Shown here piece after piece: positions 1 to 11,333 of a stretch of DNA of 64,000 nt. Both the position numbers and the translations under genes were made by a program. The notes beneath the pieces were generated by a model, which had not been told where the DNA came from, made no database searches, and was given only the letters and a program-made list of their open reading frames with translations. Location: NCBI GenBank assembly GCA_030549775.1, contig CM060172.1, positions 3,016,123 to 3,080,122 of the forward strand, read 5' to 3'. Within the stretch, counting starts at the first letter, position 1. Every line of letters begins with the position of its first letter. The DNA is from Tamarix chinensis (lineage: Eukaryota; Streptophyta; Magnoliopsida; Caryophyllales; Tamaricaceae).

Positions 1-1024
1 TTTCCATACTTAACAATTTTTTTTTTATCTTTTTTCAATTATTATAATAATCCCTAAGGTCATCAACCTATGTCAAAGACAGCACTAAGATCAACCTATC
101 ATAATTCTAAGGTCAGCCTATGTATATCTAATCACATTAGGCAAATTAGGTCAAAAATTATCAAAAATTCCTCAAAAAGCTTATTTCACCATTATTATCA
201 AACATTCATCCCAAGAATTTTTATTATGATAATTTTTCATGGAAAGGATAAAAGAGAATAGATCATAATATTTTGTATGTACGTAATCTTTATGATTCAG
301 TGGTTTACTATATTTTCAACTTTTCATGCTTTAGTAAGTTACGCATAAAAACCCTAGTCATTCTTTTCTAATATGTAATATATTCCATGCAACACACAAG
401 TACATTTTATAACATGATTTTATATTTAATAGGGTAATTAACATCACGGTGCATGTAGATAAGTAATTCTAACCATAGATCATGCGTATAACAAATATTG
501 TGTTTTAACACTAACCATGCGTTCTTACTATCATGTTATTCATGCCAACCCCAAATACACATATGATGATAATATTGGAAAACTCATCACAAAAATTACA
601 TCTTAACTTAACATGATTTTAGTCCCTAAAAAACCCTACACATGCATATATTGTCATTTAACATATCAACAACAAATCATACGCACGATCTATTTAGTAT
701 GCTATCATCTTATCATGCAATTCATAATACATACATAATATTAACTTGTAGCATGATAATAAATCTAAATAGTCCAAACATTCTCACACATGATTTCTAC
801 CACCTTATGAGTAATTGGATTTATCTAAATTTAAGCTGCACAAAAAACACAAAAGATCTTCTCCTGTAAGATACCTCAAGGGTGACCCAAGTAAATAACA
901 CCCAACAATAATTATATTATCATATAAAATAACACAAAAATAACCAAAATTAATTAAAATCCACACGGGGTAAAGGTTAGCAACTAACTAGCCAAGAGAA
1001 GCAAATAACGCAGCAATGAGTAAC
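1..1024 (+). repeat. Interior of an older long LTR-like element (copy A), left part
   Basis: AT-rich, gene-free sequence whose composition (catgca-rich and accctaa-rich stretches) resembles the middle of the long-LTR family. It is cut at 1024 by copy B. The matching 3' end of copy A resumes after 6052. Its own 5' end lies outside the window. I see no credible coding sequence; the short open frames are low-complexity. Confidence 0.45.
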
Positions 1025-1119
1025 TGTAACACCCCAAAATTCACTACTTTTTTTAAAAAGCGGAAGTAATTAAATTAGAAACACTGAAAACCTGTAAATT
1101 CTGGAAATGTTACCGCCAC

Positions 1120-1163
1120 ACTTAGTACCAGACCGGTTCTCTCCGACCGTTCCAGTACCAAGT
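1120..1163 (+). other. Conserved hairpin motif 1 of the long-LTR family
   Basis: ACTTAGTAC (1120-1128) is followed 26 bases later by GTACCAAGT (1155-1163), an imperfect 9-bp inverted repeat. CCGGT and ACCG inside the loop can pair as well. The same arrangement with the same 26-base loop occurs in copies H, F and J. It lies about 95 bp from the element start. Confidence 0.6.
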
Positions 1164-1526
1164 GCTAAGGCTAAGAAAAGAAATAATCAATACAATCCAA
1201 TTTCCAAATAAGCATTAAACGGTTGTAAAACAAAATCAGAGTACGCATCAAGAAATGTAATTCATTTCCAAAAGAGAATTAAACTTACAACCGATAAAAG
1301 GTTCATTAAAATACTCAATCGAGTAATGAATTAAAAAAGGGTAAATACTATACCAAAGAAATAACAAAAGGAATGAAATCGCGTAAAGAATGAATACGGC
1401 CACGACACTCTCGAACTTCGAGCCAAACACGCTCAACACTCATCCCCAACTGATATCTCGCCCACTTGCACAAATTCAGAAGGCATACTACTCGTGGGAA
1501 TGAGAAGCACCCATAAAAAGGGTGAT

Positions 1527-1543
1527 CAGTACGCTACGTACTG
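1527..1543 (+). other. Conserved hairpin motif 2: CAGTACG-CTA-CGTACTG
   Basis: A perfect 7-bp inverted repeat with a 3-base loop, followed by agtaaggtaacc. Near-identical sequence is found in copies D, H and I, and weaker forms in F, G and J. It sits just before the tandem array. Confidence 0.65.
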
Positions 1544-1744
1544 AGTAAGGTAACCGAGCACTAAGGCCAACACACAAGCGCATAATCCATGCAGATTAAT
1601 AACAAGGCATAATCCAACATAACAATATAAAGGTATATGAACAATTCAGGTAAAAGTACAAAGGCTTAATCATAGTCCAGATTAATTATTTAATTAATCT
1701 CTTATCAGAATCCAATTCACACCATGCCTTTTATCAATCCATGC

Positions 1745-2150
1745 GAGCAGAGGAACACCCCACTATTATAACCGGTGGGCCGGTCACAATAGAGCATCAT
1801 GCCCTAACCACTATTATTACCGGTGGATCGGTCACAATAGAGCATCATGCCCTAACCACTATTATTACCGGTGGATCGGTCACACATAGGGTAGCAACCC
1901 TAACCACTATTCCTAACCGGTGGATCGGTTTGGTTCCTCCTTACATGGTGTTCCACTGTAAGTAATTAGTATCTTTTAAGAGCTTTAACGATTTTGGTTT
2001 GTGTCTATTGAGCTCGAGTCACCCCACTATTATTACCGGTGGGCCGGTCACATATAGGACCTCATTTCCTAACCACTATTATAACCGGTGGATCGGTCCC
2101 ACATAGGACTATGCGTCCTAACCACTATTCCTGACCGGTGGATCGGTTTG
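1745..2150 (+). repeat. Tandem array built on CCACTATTATAACCGGTGGATCGGTC
   Basis: Units of roughly 60-70 bp each contain CCACTATTATnACCGGTGG(G/A)(C/T)CGGTC, in two clusters (about 1765-1940 and 2022-2150) separated by a sequence containing attagtatctt. CCAC...GTGG within the unit can form a short stem. The open frame 1741-1965 is a by-product of this array. Copies D, F, G, H, I and J carry arrays with the same core. Confidence 0.75.
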
Positions 2151-3944
2151 GACTCGGCTCAATAATCTTCCACTTTAAAAGATTAGTGTCTTAAATATCT
2201 TATTCAAAGGCTTTCACCATGCACAAGCACGAATCATAAATCATAAATTCCATATTCATCATCATACTTTATTCACCAATTACACATGTGCTACCACCAA
2301 ACCCTAGACATGCATGGATCGCTCCCTTTACACTTATCCTCCAATTCTACTTCACATCTCACTCTAGGGTTTTATCCCGAAACCTTAATTTAGGCCTTAA
2401 CATCCCCTCTTACTCCACCTCACATCACCCAAATCATTTTAATACTCCACACATCACAAATCATGGATTCCATTCTCATAATTACACCTTAATCACCAAA
2501 AACACATGCTACAACAAAAACCTTAAGGAGCCACATCAAACCCTAATCAACCACCACAAACCATAATTAACCACTCCAAACCTTATTTAACCATAACAAC
2601 CATAATTAGCCATTCCAAACCTTAATTAACCACAACAAACCACAATTAATCATTCCAAACCCTAATTCAATCTCCTCCGTACCCTTAATTTGCTCCACGT
2701 GCTATTTTTTATCCCAAGTGCTCAAACACCCAAACAACACTTACCTTACTTTCCTTACATCCTAAATTAACTTTCCACACGTAAATTTCATACCCATGCA
2801 GACATTAATCTCCCCATACAAACCTTCGAACCTTTTTCATGCAAACCCTAAAATTCCATGTGAAACCCTAATTTCAACCATGCAAACATTAACCATTATG
2901 TAAAACCCAAAATCTCATCATACAAAACCCTAAATTCAATCCACATAACCCAAAGATTCATTCATACCAAACCCTAGATTCAAACCATATACAACCCAAC
3001 GATTCATTCACACAAAACCCTAAATTCAATCCATACCAACACAAAGATTCAAATCATATAAAACCCAAAGATTTTTCCACATAATACAATTGATTAGATT
3101 CTCCCCTTTCATAACCACAAATTATATTCTCCCATACAAGACTATAAGTTAGATTCTCCCACATAAAATCATAAATTAGAATCTCCCAAGCAAAACCATA
3201 ATTTGGATTAATTGGATTCCCCCCAAACAAATCATAAATTAGATTCTCCCAATCAAATCATAAATTAGGTTCTCCCATATAATGTCATAAATTACATTCT
3301 CCCCAAATAACGTCTTAAATTAGATTCTCCCTAACAAACCATAAATTCAATTTCCCCATATAACCTCATAAATTATATTGTCTCCCACAAAACCATACAA
3401 AACCATGAATTAAACTTCCCCATATAAAACCATAAATTATATTCTCCATACAAAACCTCAAAAATCATAAATCAGATTCTTACACACGAAACCCTAAAAT
3501 TCTCCATTTTATTCATTTACTCGTGAATCAATGGAATACTTAGGTCAACTCACATCCCTTAATCAACTTCTTTCTCCATCCTCCTTTTTCATCCTTTCTC
3601 CCACATAAAATCATATCAACATCCTCACATGCATGTCTTACAGGGTCATACACAATTAATACACATGCCATACGAAAGCATACTTCAACTCCATGTCATA
3701 TCATATACGATATAATTAATAATCATAAAAATAGAATGCATAGCATACGAGGCACACAATGCACATTAGCACATAAAAGGCCTTAGTACCCCTTACCTGA
3801 AACGACACCGGTCTTGGAGCACGTTCCTACGCCTCCTTAGGGCTTTGACCAAATAATAACCTTAACAAAATTCTAACTTTGCTAAAGATATAAAAATAAT
3901 AGAGATATTATAAACCTTGATAATATAGGGTTAAAGACTGTACC

Positions 3945-4026
3945 CTAATAATAATAATAATGATACTAATATAATAATATCAAAATTAATAAAACTACTT
4001 TCAATGAGAATCTAAATAATAATAAC

Positions 4027-4061
<35 letters not shown>

Positions 4062-4510
4062 TAACATATAAGTTTTAAAATAACTACTGACTTACCATTT
4101 ATGTAATATTAATAATAAAATTAATAACATATATAATAATATTAAAATAATAAAGATAATGATAATATTATTATTAATGGTTATAAGAACAATAGAAATA
4201 ATAATACTCAAATAAATAAGTGCAAATGTTAATACAAAATTAGGGCCTAATATTTTCCAGAATAAATAATAAAACGTTAATAATAATTATTCTAATAATT
4301 ATAATATTAATAATAATAATAAGAAGAAGAATGATAATAATCCTATAATAATTCAATTAATAACTTAAAATTCGAAACTAACAATAAAATTATTTTATTA
4401 TCACTCTCCACCCTGCAAGTACAATTCAGCATAAATTTTATATCAAATAATAATAAAACATATTAAGAATATAAATATTAAGAATAATAATAATGGTATT
4501 TATATGCAAA
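3945..4510 (+). repeat. AAT-rich simple-sequence zone of copy B
   Basis: Mostly imperfect runs of AAT/ATA triplets, including an uninterrupted stretch near 4020-4060. A similar zone occurs at the matching place in copy H (51840-53260). Confidence 0.75.
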
Positions 4511-5015
4511 TAATTGAAATAAATGGTTGAGAGGGTCTAGGGTTCAACCTTAAGCTGGTGGGGATAGGTGGCACCGGCGGTGGTTCACGGCGGCGGCGGT
4601 GGTGGCCGAAAAAATAGAAGAACAAAGAGAAAGATGGATGTTGGGAAAAAGATAGGGAGAATTGAGGTGATATAAGAGGTGTTTATTGTTGCCCAGGAGG
4701 AGAGGGACAAAATGATGGTGGTGGTGCAACCAAAGGTGGCGGCGCACGACGGTGGAAGGCGGTTTAAGGCTCCGGGGTCAAAATTCCGGCGAAACGAGCA
4801 TCTAACTTTGCATGATTATTTAGGCTCGTACAAGAAGAATCGAAGGTTGAAAATGGTTTAGTTAACTAGAGGACGTTTCAAGGAAGAATTTGGCATGCAT
4901 AGGTGGCGCTGAAGTTGGCTAACGGAGGCGGAAGATGCATCTAAAGTCTCGATGATGGCAGCCCTCGTCGAGGGTTTCGGGGAAGAAAAATCTTCCACAA
5001 CTCCTACAATCAGGC

Positions 5016-5024
5016 TATATATAG
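5016..5024 (+). promoter_or_regulatory. Putative LTR TATA box (TATATATAG)
   Basis: This TATATATAG lies in the GC-rich zone of copy B, 1036 bp before the element end and in element orientation. Copy H has TATATATA at 53881, 883 bp before its end. The shared position suggests the U3 promoter of the parent retrotransposon, with R-U5 of roughly 0.9-1 kb downstream. Activity is not known. Confidence 0.4.
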
Positions 5025-5479
5025 ATTTTGGAATGGATAATGAGGAGCTGGAGGTCGACATGGAAGTTTTAAATGCAAGAATTTGGGTGGCCGGTGGCGA
5101 TAATTGATCGGTCGACGTTTGGTTTGCTTCGAATTTTCGCGGGGCTGGGGAGAGGAAACGGGCGAGATTTAACGCACGAAAATTATGCCAATTTATTCCT
5201 GGAGTTAAGAGGAAGGCAATGAGACAAGAAACGGCCAGTATTATTCATCGTAACCGGAGATGCCATTGACGGGGTCGAAGGTGCAGCAGCGTCGACGGAG
5301 GAGAAGGGAGGAAGAAGGAAGGAGGAAGGGAGGTGGTCCGGTCGGCCGGGAAAGAAAAGAAAAAGGGAAGAACCGGGCCGGTCGGCGCGGGTTATACCTT
5401 CATTAAACGAGACGCGGCGTCTCGACATAAAACGCTCCAAAACGCTGCATTTGGAAGGAAGCATGAGGCACCAGCGACG

Positions 5480-5626
5480 CTAGGCCGCGGAGGAAAGGAA
5501 AAGGAGAAGGAAACTGGGCCGTCGAAACAGGCCCAGTCCGGAGAGAAGAGAAAAAGAAAAAGGAAAGGAAGAAGAAAGAAAAAGAAAGAAAAAGAAAAAG
5601 GGAAAAAGGAAAGGAGAAAAAAAATA
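5480..5626 (+). repeat. Purine-rich tract (GAAAAAG runs) near the end of copy B
   Basis: A long run of A and G (gaaaaagaaaaaggaaagg and similar). It marks the change from the GC-rich zone to the AT-rich tail. Comparable tracts lie at 54330-54418 in copy H and, as pyrimidines, at 42115-42200 in the minus-strand copy F. The lysine-rich open frame here is compositional. Confidence 0.6.
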
Positions 5627-6052
5627 GATTAGGGCCAATTAAATTAATCTGAATATTTAGGATATTTAAAATAATAATATTTAAATAAAATAATATTTAA
5701 ATCCCTTTTTAGGCTAAATTAGGATTTTTAAAATATTTTCCATAAATTCCATTTTAATTATCAAAACACCCTAAATTCCTCCAATTAAATTATTTATAAA
5801 ATTATTATTCAATTAAAACTATTTTCTCATTCTTATTTTAAATAAAATAATTTATTTAATTAATTCCCAAATTAAAAACTTTAATTAGCTAAATACCCAA
5901 ATTCCTCCTAATTAACATACTTATAAATTTATTCTTGATTTTCCCTAATTAATTTCCTTTTATTTTAATTAAAATAATTTATTTAATTAATCTTTATGAT
6001 AAAATCTCATTTAAATATAATATTTAGAATTAGAAATTTTCGGGGCATTTCA

Positions 6053-7008
6053 GTAACAATACAAACTCATGAAATAAGGGAGGTGGGAAGCAATGAAAAG
6101 TACTAAAGAATATGGGTGAGAAACGACACTTGTTGTCATTGCTAGGGGGACCTTTGGTGCTTTTAGATGAAGCCAAGGAGGAGGGGTGTGATGGATTTAT
6201 CCAAAGGAAAATGAGAGAGTTTGGTGGTTTTGGGCGTAGCTAGGTGAAAGATGTAGCAAGGGGGAACTTTAGTGAGGATGGCCATTTGTTTGGTGGGGTA
6301 TTTGGAATTTTTAGCTAAAGATAACAGGTGGAATTTAGTGGTTTATGTTGTATCAAGGGGGTGTGTTCAATAGCTTTGGCTAAAGGTTAGGAGGTCACTT
6401 TGGTGGCTTTGTGCATTGCTATAAGGGGAGGAATGGCGGGGGGATGTTTCTAGGAGAAAAGGTACAAGATTGATGGACATTACTGTATAAAAAATTGTGA
6501 AGATGAAGGTAAAGTAATGGATAAGATGGTGTTTTATTATGGAATAAAACTTATAAATGAGGGATGAAAATGGCTTGTAAAGGTGAGGGTGTCATGGATG
6601 ATTGGACCAAAAATGAGGAAACATATGTATGGGAACATGGGGGAGAGGCACACGTGTAGAGCGATGGCATGCAAAAGGATTTATTCTAGAGAAAATGGAG
6701 TAGGGTAAGGCCAAAATCTAGTATAGGGTAGGTGTACCATTTAGAAAAAGTTGAATCAAAATAAAAACATCTAGTTACAGGAACTAGGGTTATTCGGTAA
6801 GAAAGATAACATTTAGATACTAGAATAGGATTAAATTTAATACTTTAAATTGTATCAAAGTTTAACCTAATAAAATTTATATCTAATATGTCATAATAAT
6901 ACACATATTAATAACACCATTGTTACAAAATACCCTATAATAATTGTTATAACTAATCACACATAATTTTTGAATTATAGTTAGGATGTTTAAAAACGGA
7001 GCATTATG
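6053..7008 (+). repeat. Right part of copy A (3' end of an older long LTR)
   Basis: Resumes copy A after the copy B insertion. The stretch 6840-7008 matches the 3' tail of copy G (45240-45420): both have acacatattagtaat, caaaataccct(a)caataattgttataact and a final aaaa-g-ag-gnattat end. It ends near 7008 in CGGAGCATTATGTA, a decayed form of the family terminus. No gene seen. Confidence 0.5.
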
Positions 7009-7407
7009 TACTACTTCCTTTAAAGATTCTTCATCATTGAAGTCAAATAGAATAAAACTAACCTTATACAACCTTGTGTGATATGCAAATAATGGTTCTA
7101 TGAGCTAGGGGTCACTACCTCCTTAAAATAACTGACCTTAATCGACAACAATACTTACACATAGGCATGTATAGGAGAAACATTAATTAGTCAAACACAT
7201 GTATGCATAATCCATGAGGAACTTAAACAATCATGACCATGATGGTATATCGATTGTGGTATCCACAAATCCATGAGCATATGCTTCACTGATCACATTA
7301 AAACTACTATCCATTAGACCTCCTCGGGTACCTATAGTACTAGAGGTCTGACCTACAGTACTCTACGGGTAGGGATGAGGAGCATTTCTCTCTCCCTTAG
7401 CATCTAT
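7009..7407. other. Unclassified spacer
   Basis: About 400 bp between the end of copy A and the head of copy C. I see no gene, RNA or clear repeat. A partly palindromic stretch near 7330-7370 (cctatagtactagaggtctgacctacagtactc) resembles hairpin motif 2 only loosely. Confidence 0.4.
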
Positions 7408-8335
7408 TATAACACCCCTAAATTTAAAACTGAAAAATTGTTGTTTAAATAATTAATTGCAGAAGCTAAAACAAATGAACATGGGGTGTTACTACTTCAC
7501 TTAGTACAAGTTTGGTATCCTCTACCATTCTCATACAAAGTGCTTAGAATAAAAATGTTATTCCACTAAAATTAATAATAAAATTACAAAAATCATAGGA
7601 GAGAGAATCAAAAGAAATTAACAAAATTCCAATAAAAATAAAAATTTAATGATTATTAAATTCACCAAAAAAAATAGATAAGAATATAGGATTATAGAAT
7701 AATCTAAATCAAAAGATACCGGGCAAAAAACTAGATAACCCTACTCTTAACCCAAGAACTAGCCTTCAACTAATCTCACAAGCTAACCTACAAAGGCCAT
7801 TGCCCATTAAATAAGTAGAGTCCCATGAAAGGAACCCTTTAGTAAAATGGTATTGAGCAACCCATTATACAAAACTAATATAAAAATCCCGCGTGAAATA
7901 CATAAAGAACATCATAAATATACACAATATAAATATTAAAATATACATACGATGAAAAAAAATGCATATTGCTCATACTCGTTCATGTAGAAAATAATAA
8001 AACTTACCAACCAAGCATACAAGATATGCTATATGAAATAATGAATAGAGTTAATCTCAACACAACAACCATAACCTTCACAATATATCTCATCTCTCAC
8101 TATCAAACCAATAATATCCATAATACCATGGGTAGAGCTCAAAGGTACAATACCAATAAAATCCATAACATCACAGGTATGTCTCAAAGGCTACTATCAA
8201 ACCACAGGTAGGCACAAAGGCTAATAATGAAACTTAGCTAGACACAAAGGCTATTATCAAACTATAAGTATGAACAATGGCTACTACTGACCAATCTAAT
8301 AATCATTTTAACCTAATAATAATTATTTTTATTTT
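7408..8335 (+). mobile_element. Head of a long LTR-like element (copy C), diverged and truncated
   Basis: It starts TATAACACCCCTAAATTT (TG changed to TA). Next comes a decayed hairpin motif 1 (ACTTAGTAC at 7499), a degraded form of the motif-2 region near 7820-7870, and a decayed tandem array (8110-8285, units with cacaaaggcta-tatnaaac). The sequence then passes into minus-oriented family sequence. The right border is approximate and I found no target duplication. Confidence 0.5.
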
Positions 8336-8820
8336 TATTTTTATATACTCTAGGGGAGATCATATTGAACCAAGAGACACTATAGTACTATAGATATAGA
8401 TATTATCATCTTCTTGTAGTGTAGCTTGTTAAGTATGGAGCTAAGGCAAGTTACATGTATTTATGATATGTGTTATATGATATAATTATTTATACTTAAA
8501 TTGTACCTATGTAATACTGCCCCTTATGACATGCACAATAGGAGGTTCTAATTAGTATGAAGTGATTATGAGAAAAATGGAAAATAATGAGGAAAGTGAG
8601 TTGACTAGAGAATGGTAATAATGGCCTAATTATCTTATGACCTATGGGTGGACAAAAGGAGGAATAATGGGAATAAATTAAGAGAGTGAATCAAAATATG
8701 CATGGAAAGTCTAGGGTTTGCATAAGATGGTTAAACTTTACATGGGGATGACTTTTACATGGAAAAAATTAAATTGAGGACTTAGTAAGGTAAGTGAAGG
8801 CTTGTTAGACTAATTGGAGT
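8336..8820 (-). mobile_element. Distal part of minus-strand long LTR (copy D), left of the CACTA insertion
   Basis: Read on the minus strand this matches the mid-part of copies B and H: catgcaaaccctaga, a ggtcaactcac-like stretch, and gccttagct-catacttaac equivalent to the conserved gccttagctacatccttacc near 51570. It continues copy D from 23147-25359 across the CACTA transposon. Its far end is not identifiable. Confidence 0.5.
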
Positions 8821-8844
8821 CACAACAACATAAACTATCAAAGA

Positions 8845-9560
8845 CAACGGTTACTTATATAACCTACAACGCGTAACATCCGTTATAAATGTATGCGATG
8901 TCTTTAATAGAATTCAAAGACAATGGGTCCGGTCATCGTTGTTGAATTCCCAAGATAACGGTTAAACACTCGTTGTTAATATTAAATATATCTATTGTTG
9001 AATTACAAACATGCCAGTTAGACACCCATTGTAAATATTACATATATCCGTTGTTGAATAAGAAACACAATGGTTAAACACCCGTTGTTAATGTTGTAGA
9101 TATCCGTTGTCGAATAATAATGACAATGGTTAAACACCCGTTGTTAATGTTGTAGATATACGTTGTCGAATAATAAAGACAATGGTTCAAAACCCGTAGT
9201 CAATAGTTTAGTTACCCGCTGCAATCATATTTCCAGAACAGGTAATAACCCGTTGTTAATATCAAATTTAATATCGGGTATATAACCGTTGTGGTTTTAG
9301 ACATTATATGCTGTTTCATAACATCAACAACGGGTGCTTAACTTCTGTTGATGTTATATTCAAAACCCGCTATATATACGTTTGTATTTTCAACATGAAC
9401 ATGCTTTGTACGCAATCGGTTACATTCAACCTGAACCCGCTTTATACGTAATTGGTTATATATAACATGAACCTGCTTTATTTTATCCAAAACCATCTAT
9501 ATACAATCCATACTATATCCAAAACATGTTATATTCACAATCAATTATATACAACCTAAA
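8845..9560. repeat. Left subterminal repeat zone of the CACTA transposon
   Basis: Many copies of ACCCGTTGT / ACAACGG in both orientations. They include near-tandem units of about 60 bp around 9060-9200 (gttaaacacccgttgttaatgttgtagatat-cgttgtcgaataat). In this superfamily such motifs are usual binding sites for the TnpA-type protein. Function here is inferred. Confidence 0.7.
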
Positions 9561-11185
9561 CTTGATATATAGATATATAAAATAAGACTACACATAAATC
9601 ACAATTTCATGTGCTGGTAGATCCTTAACCACACAAAGTTGTTCCATCTTTTGAACCTAAATCCAGCAATAGTTTCACCACCTATGTTTCTCAGCATATA
9701 CCATTGTTCTATGATGGGGAAGAATGTCAAGTCCATGCCCTAAATCCCAACCTGCTCAAAATTATCTAGAAGGAAATAAAACCCAAGTGAGGAAAATTGT
9801 GATAAATTAGCTGTTGTTCTAAGCACACATCAAGAGCCCTTATCCAAGGTAAATTTTATTCAAGCACTCAACATCTTGAATCAACAAGGGTCTTGAGGCA
9901 TCTAATCAACACAAGCAGCAACCACTTTATGGCTTATTTTCAGTCATTATTGTAATTAAACCAAGATGGGGCCAAAATGGGGCATGAGGGGCTAATTTGG
10001 ATGAATCTATATTTGGTTATAATTAAACCAGCTAAGTTAGTCTCCAATCCAATTTGAGATAACTATTGATTGTATCTTTGCCGGTGCATAATTTAACAAG
10101 TCAACCATAAAAAATAACCAGCACTAGATTCTACACAGCCAAGCAGACAAATTCTTTCCTATCTTTGACAAAGGCTTGCTAGAGAGGGCCTACTGATGTC
10201 TAAATGTTTGAAGTCTCAATGAATAGAACCTCTCATTCTTTAAGATAAACATTTGAATATTCAATTTCTAGATAATAGCGTACTCATCTTCTGGTTTTGC
10301 ATAATAAATAGCTGTTACCTCTCATTGCTGGAGATCAGGGGCTAAACTAATTATGTGACATGGATATTGTAAAATCTTATTAATCTGCTTCATCCAAGTC
10401 TGAAGAGGAGGTAGGTACACTATCAGTTTATCACCCCACCCATTAATGAACTACAAGGTTCTCCATTCTCTTCTGGATGACAACTAAGGCTGGAATGTGT
10501 CTAATGTGGACTCGATTAGCTGATTGCATCCTTAAGGTTACTCAAGTAACTCAACTGCTCTCATTGCTAAATTCCAAACAGTACTCCCCCTAAATATGAA
10601 GCTTCTTTAAAAGAGGAGGAAATATCATCTTCACCCTCCAGTGAAATTAACCTTTTACAATGGTGCAGTGATGTGTATGGTTCAACACAATTAGAACAAA
10701 AAGCTATTGGTCTTGGTTCTTTAATATCTGCCATGACATAATTCTCGATAAAGTTAGGGCCATAGATGGTGTTTGGGTATACAGTAGCTTCACATGGTGG
10801 GGTGGACTTGCTCACTGCTGCTCTTTATTGTGCTTCTCATAAAGGGTTGTTTGATCTTGCACCCTGTCTTCTATTGCTTTTTTATAGAAGTTTCAAACTA
10901 CTGTAGGAATTTGTGACATTTTGCGTATATTGTGCATTTATACATGTTTATGTGTTCTCTTTATTTTTGTTAGTGTGCCTCATATAATCATCACAATATT
11001 TTTTTGACCTTGGTTGTTCTCTTTATGTTTAATAATTGAAATAGTTTATAAGTGTAATTACTTCAAAGGTTAATCTGTTGCACTCTTTCTTGAAACAATT
11101 AGGCAAACAAATGTGCTATCTCTGATTTTTTTAGATATTTCTATTATTTTCTTTCTAGCTGTTATATTGTTGGACATTCTGTAGG
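9561..11185. other. Unidentified CACTA cargo, possibly captured host sequence
   Basis: Less repetitive than the rest of the element. Minus-strand reading shows exon-like stretches, for example at 9620-9770 (contains EQWYMLRNIGGE) and an 82-codon frame at 10567-10815, but I recognise neither. No complete gene is visible. Capture of host fragments is common in plant CACTA elements; the origin here is only a guess. Confidence 0.3.
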
Positions 11186-11333
11186 GAAGTGCCTAGCGGT
11201 CAGCATGGAGAGGTGTATGAGGTGGACGGGGAACAAGTTGCTGTCATTTTGGATTCAAAAGATAGTACCACAAATGGAGGGAAGGAAGAGAGTGCAGAAA
11301 ACACCTCAAGGCCATCAATTTGCTTGATGAATG
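11186..11333 (+). pseudogene. Exon-like fragment, possibly from a plant AAA-type ATPase gene
   Basis: Follows a good splice acceptor (ttctgtag) and reads about 48 codons containing GQHGEVYEVDGEQVAVILD and then TSRPSICLMN, ending at a possible donor (gtac). From memory this resembles an internal segment of a plant AAA-ATPase subfamily, but I could not verify that. It is on the plus strand, opposite to the transposon genes. The downstream open frames (11320-11562) look like intron sequence. Confidence 0.3.

Larger units (their letters stand above)
1025..6052 (+). mobile_element. Long LTR-like element, copy B (probable solo LTR, 5.0 kb)
   Basis: It starts TGTAACACCCCAAAATTC and ends GAAATTTTCGGGGCATTTCA, so it has TG...CA ends with short inverted similarity. 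GTAAC flanks it on both sides (1020-1024 and 6053-6057), a perfect 5-bp target duplication as made by LTR-retrotransposon integrase. There is no coding sequence, no primer-binding site, and the 5' end does not recur near the 3' end, so I infer a solo LTR rather than a full element. Parts in order: hairpin motif 1 (1120-1163), hairpin motif 2 (1527-1543), tandem array (1745-2150), a long accctaa/catgca-rich zone, AAT-rich zone (3945-4510), GC-rich zone (about 4540-5480) with a TATA box, purine tract (5480-5626) and an AT-rich tail. A large non-autonomous element is the alternative reading. Confidence 0.8.

Noticed and set aside
1745..2150. CRISPR-like repeat array
   Set aside because: Units are tandem and diverged, lie in plant retroelement LTRs, and recur in many copies; not spacer-repeat structure.
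4550..5632. Open frames in the GC-rich zone of copy B
   Set aside because: Same zone of the LTR family as in copy H, without recognisable protein; low-complexity His, Ser or Lys stretches.
1025..6052. Mutator-type transposon with long inverted ends
   Set aside because: The apparent inverted ends seen between 49.3 and 55.2 kb belong to two elements in opposite orientation; duplications are 5 bp, not 9.
10567..10815. 82-codon minus-strand ORF in the CACTA element as a real gene
   Set aside because: No recognised domain and no clear start context; kept only as part of unidentified cargo.
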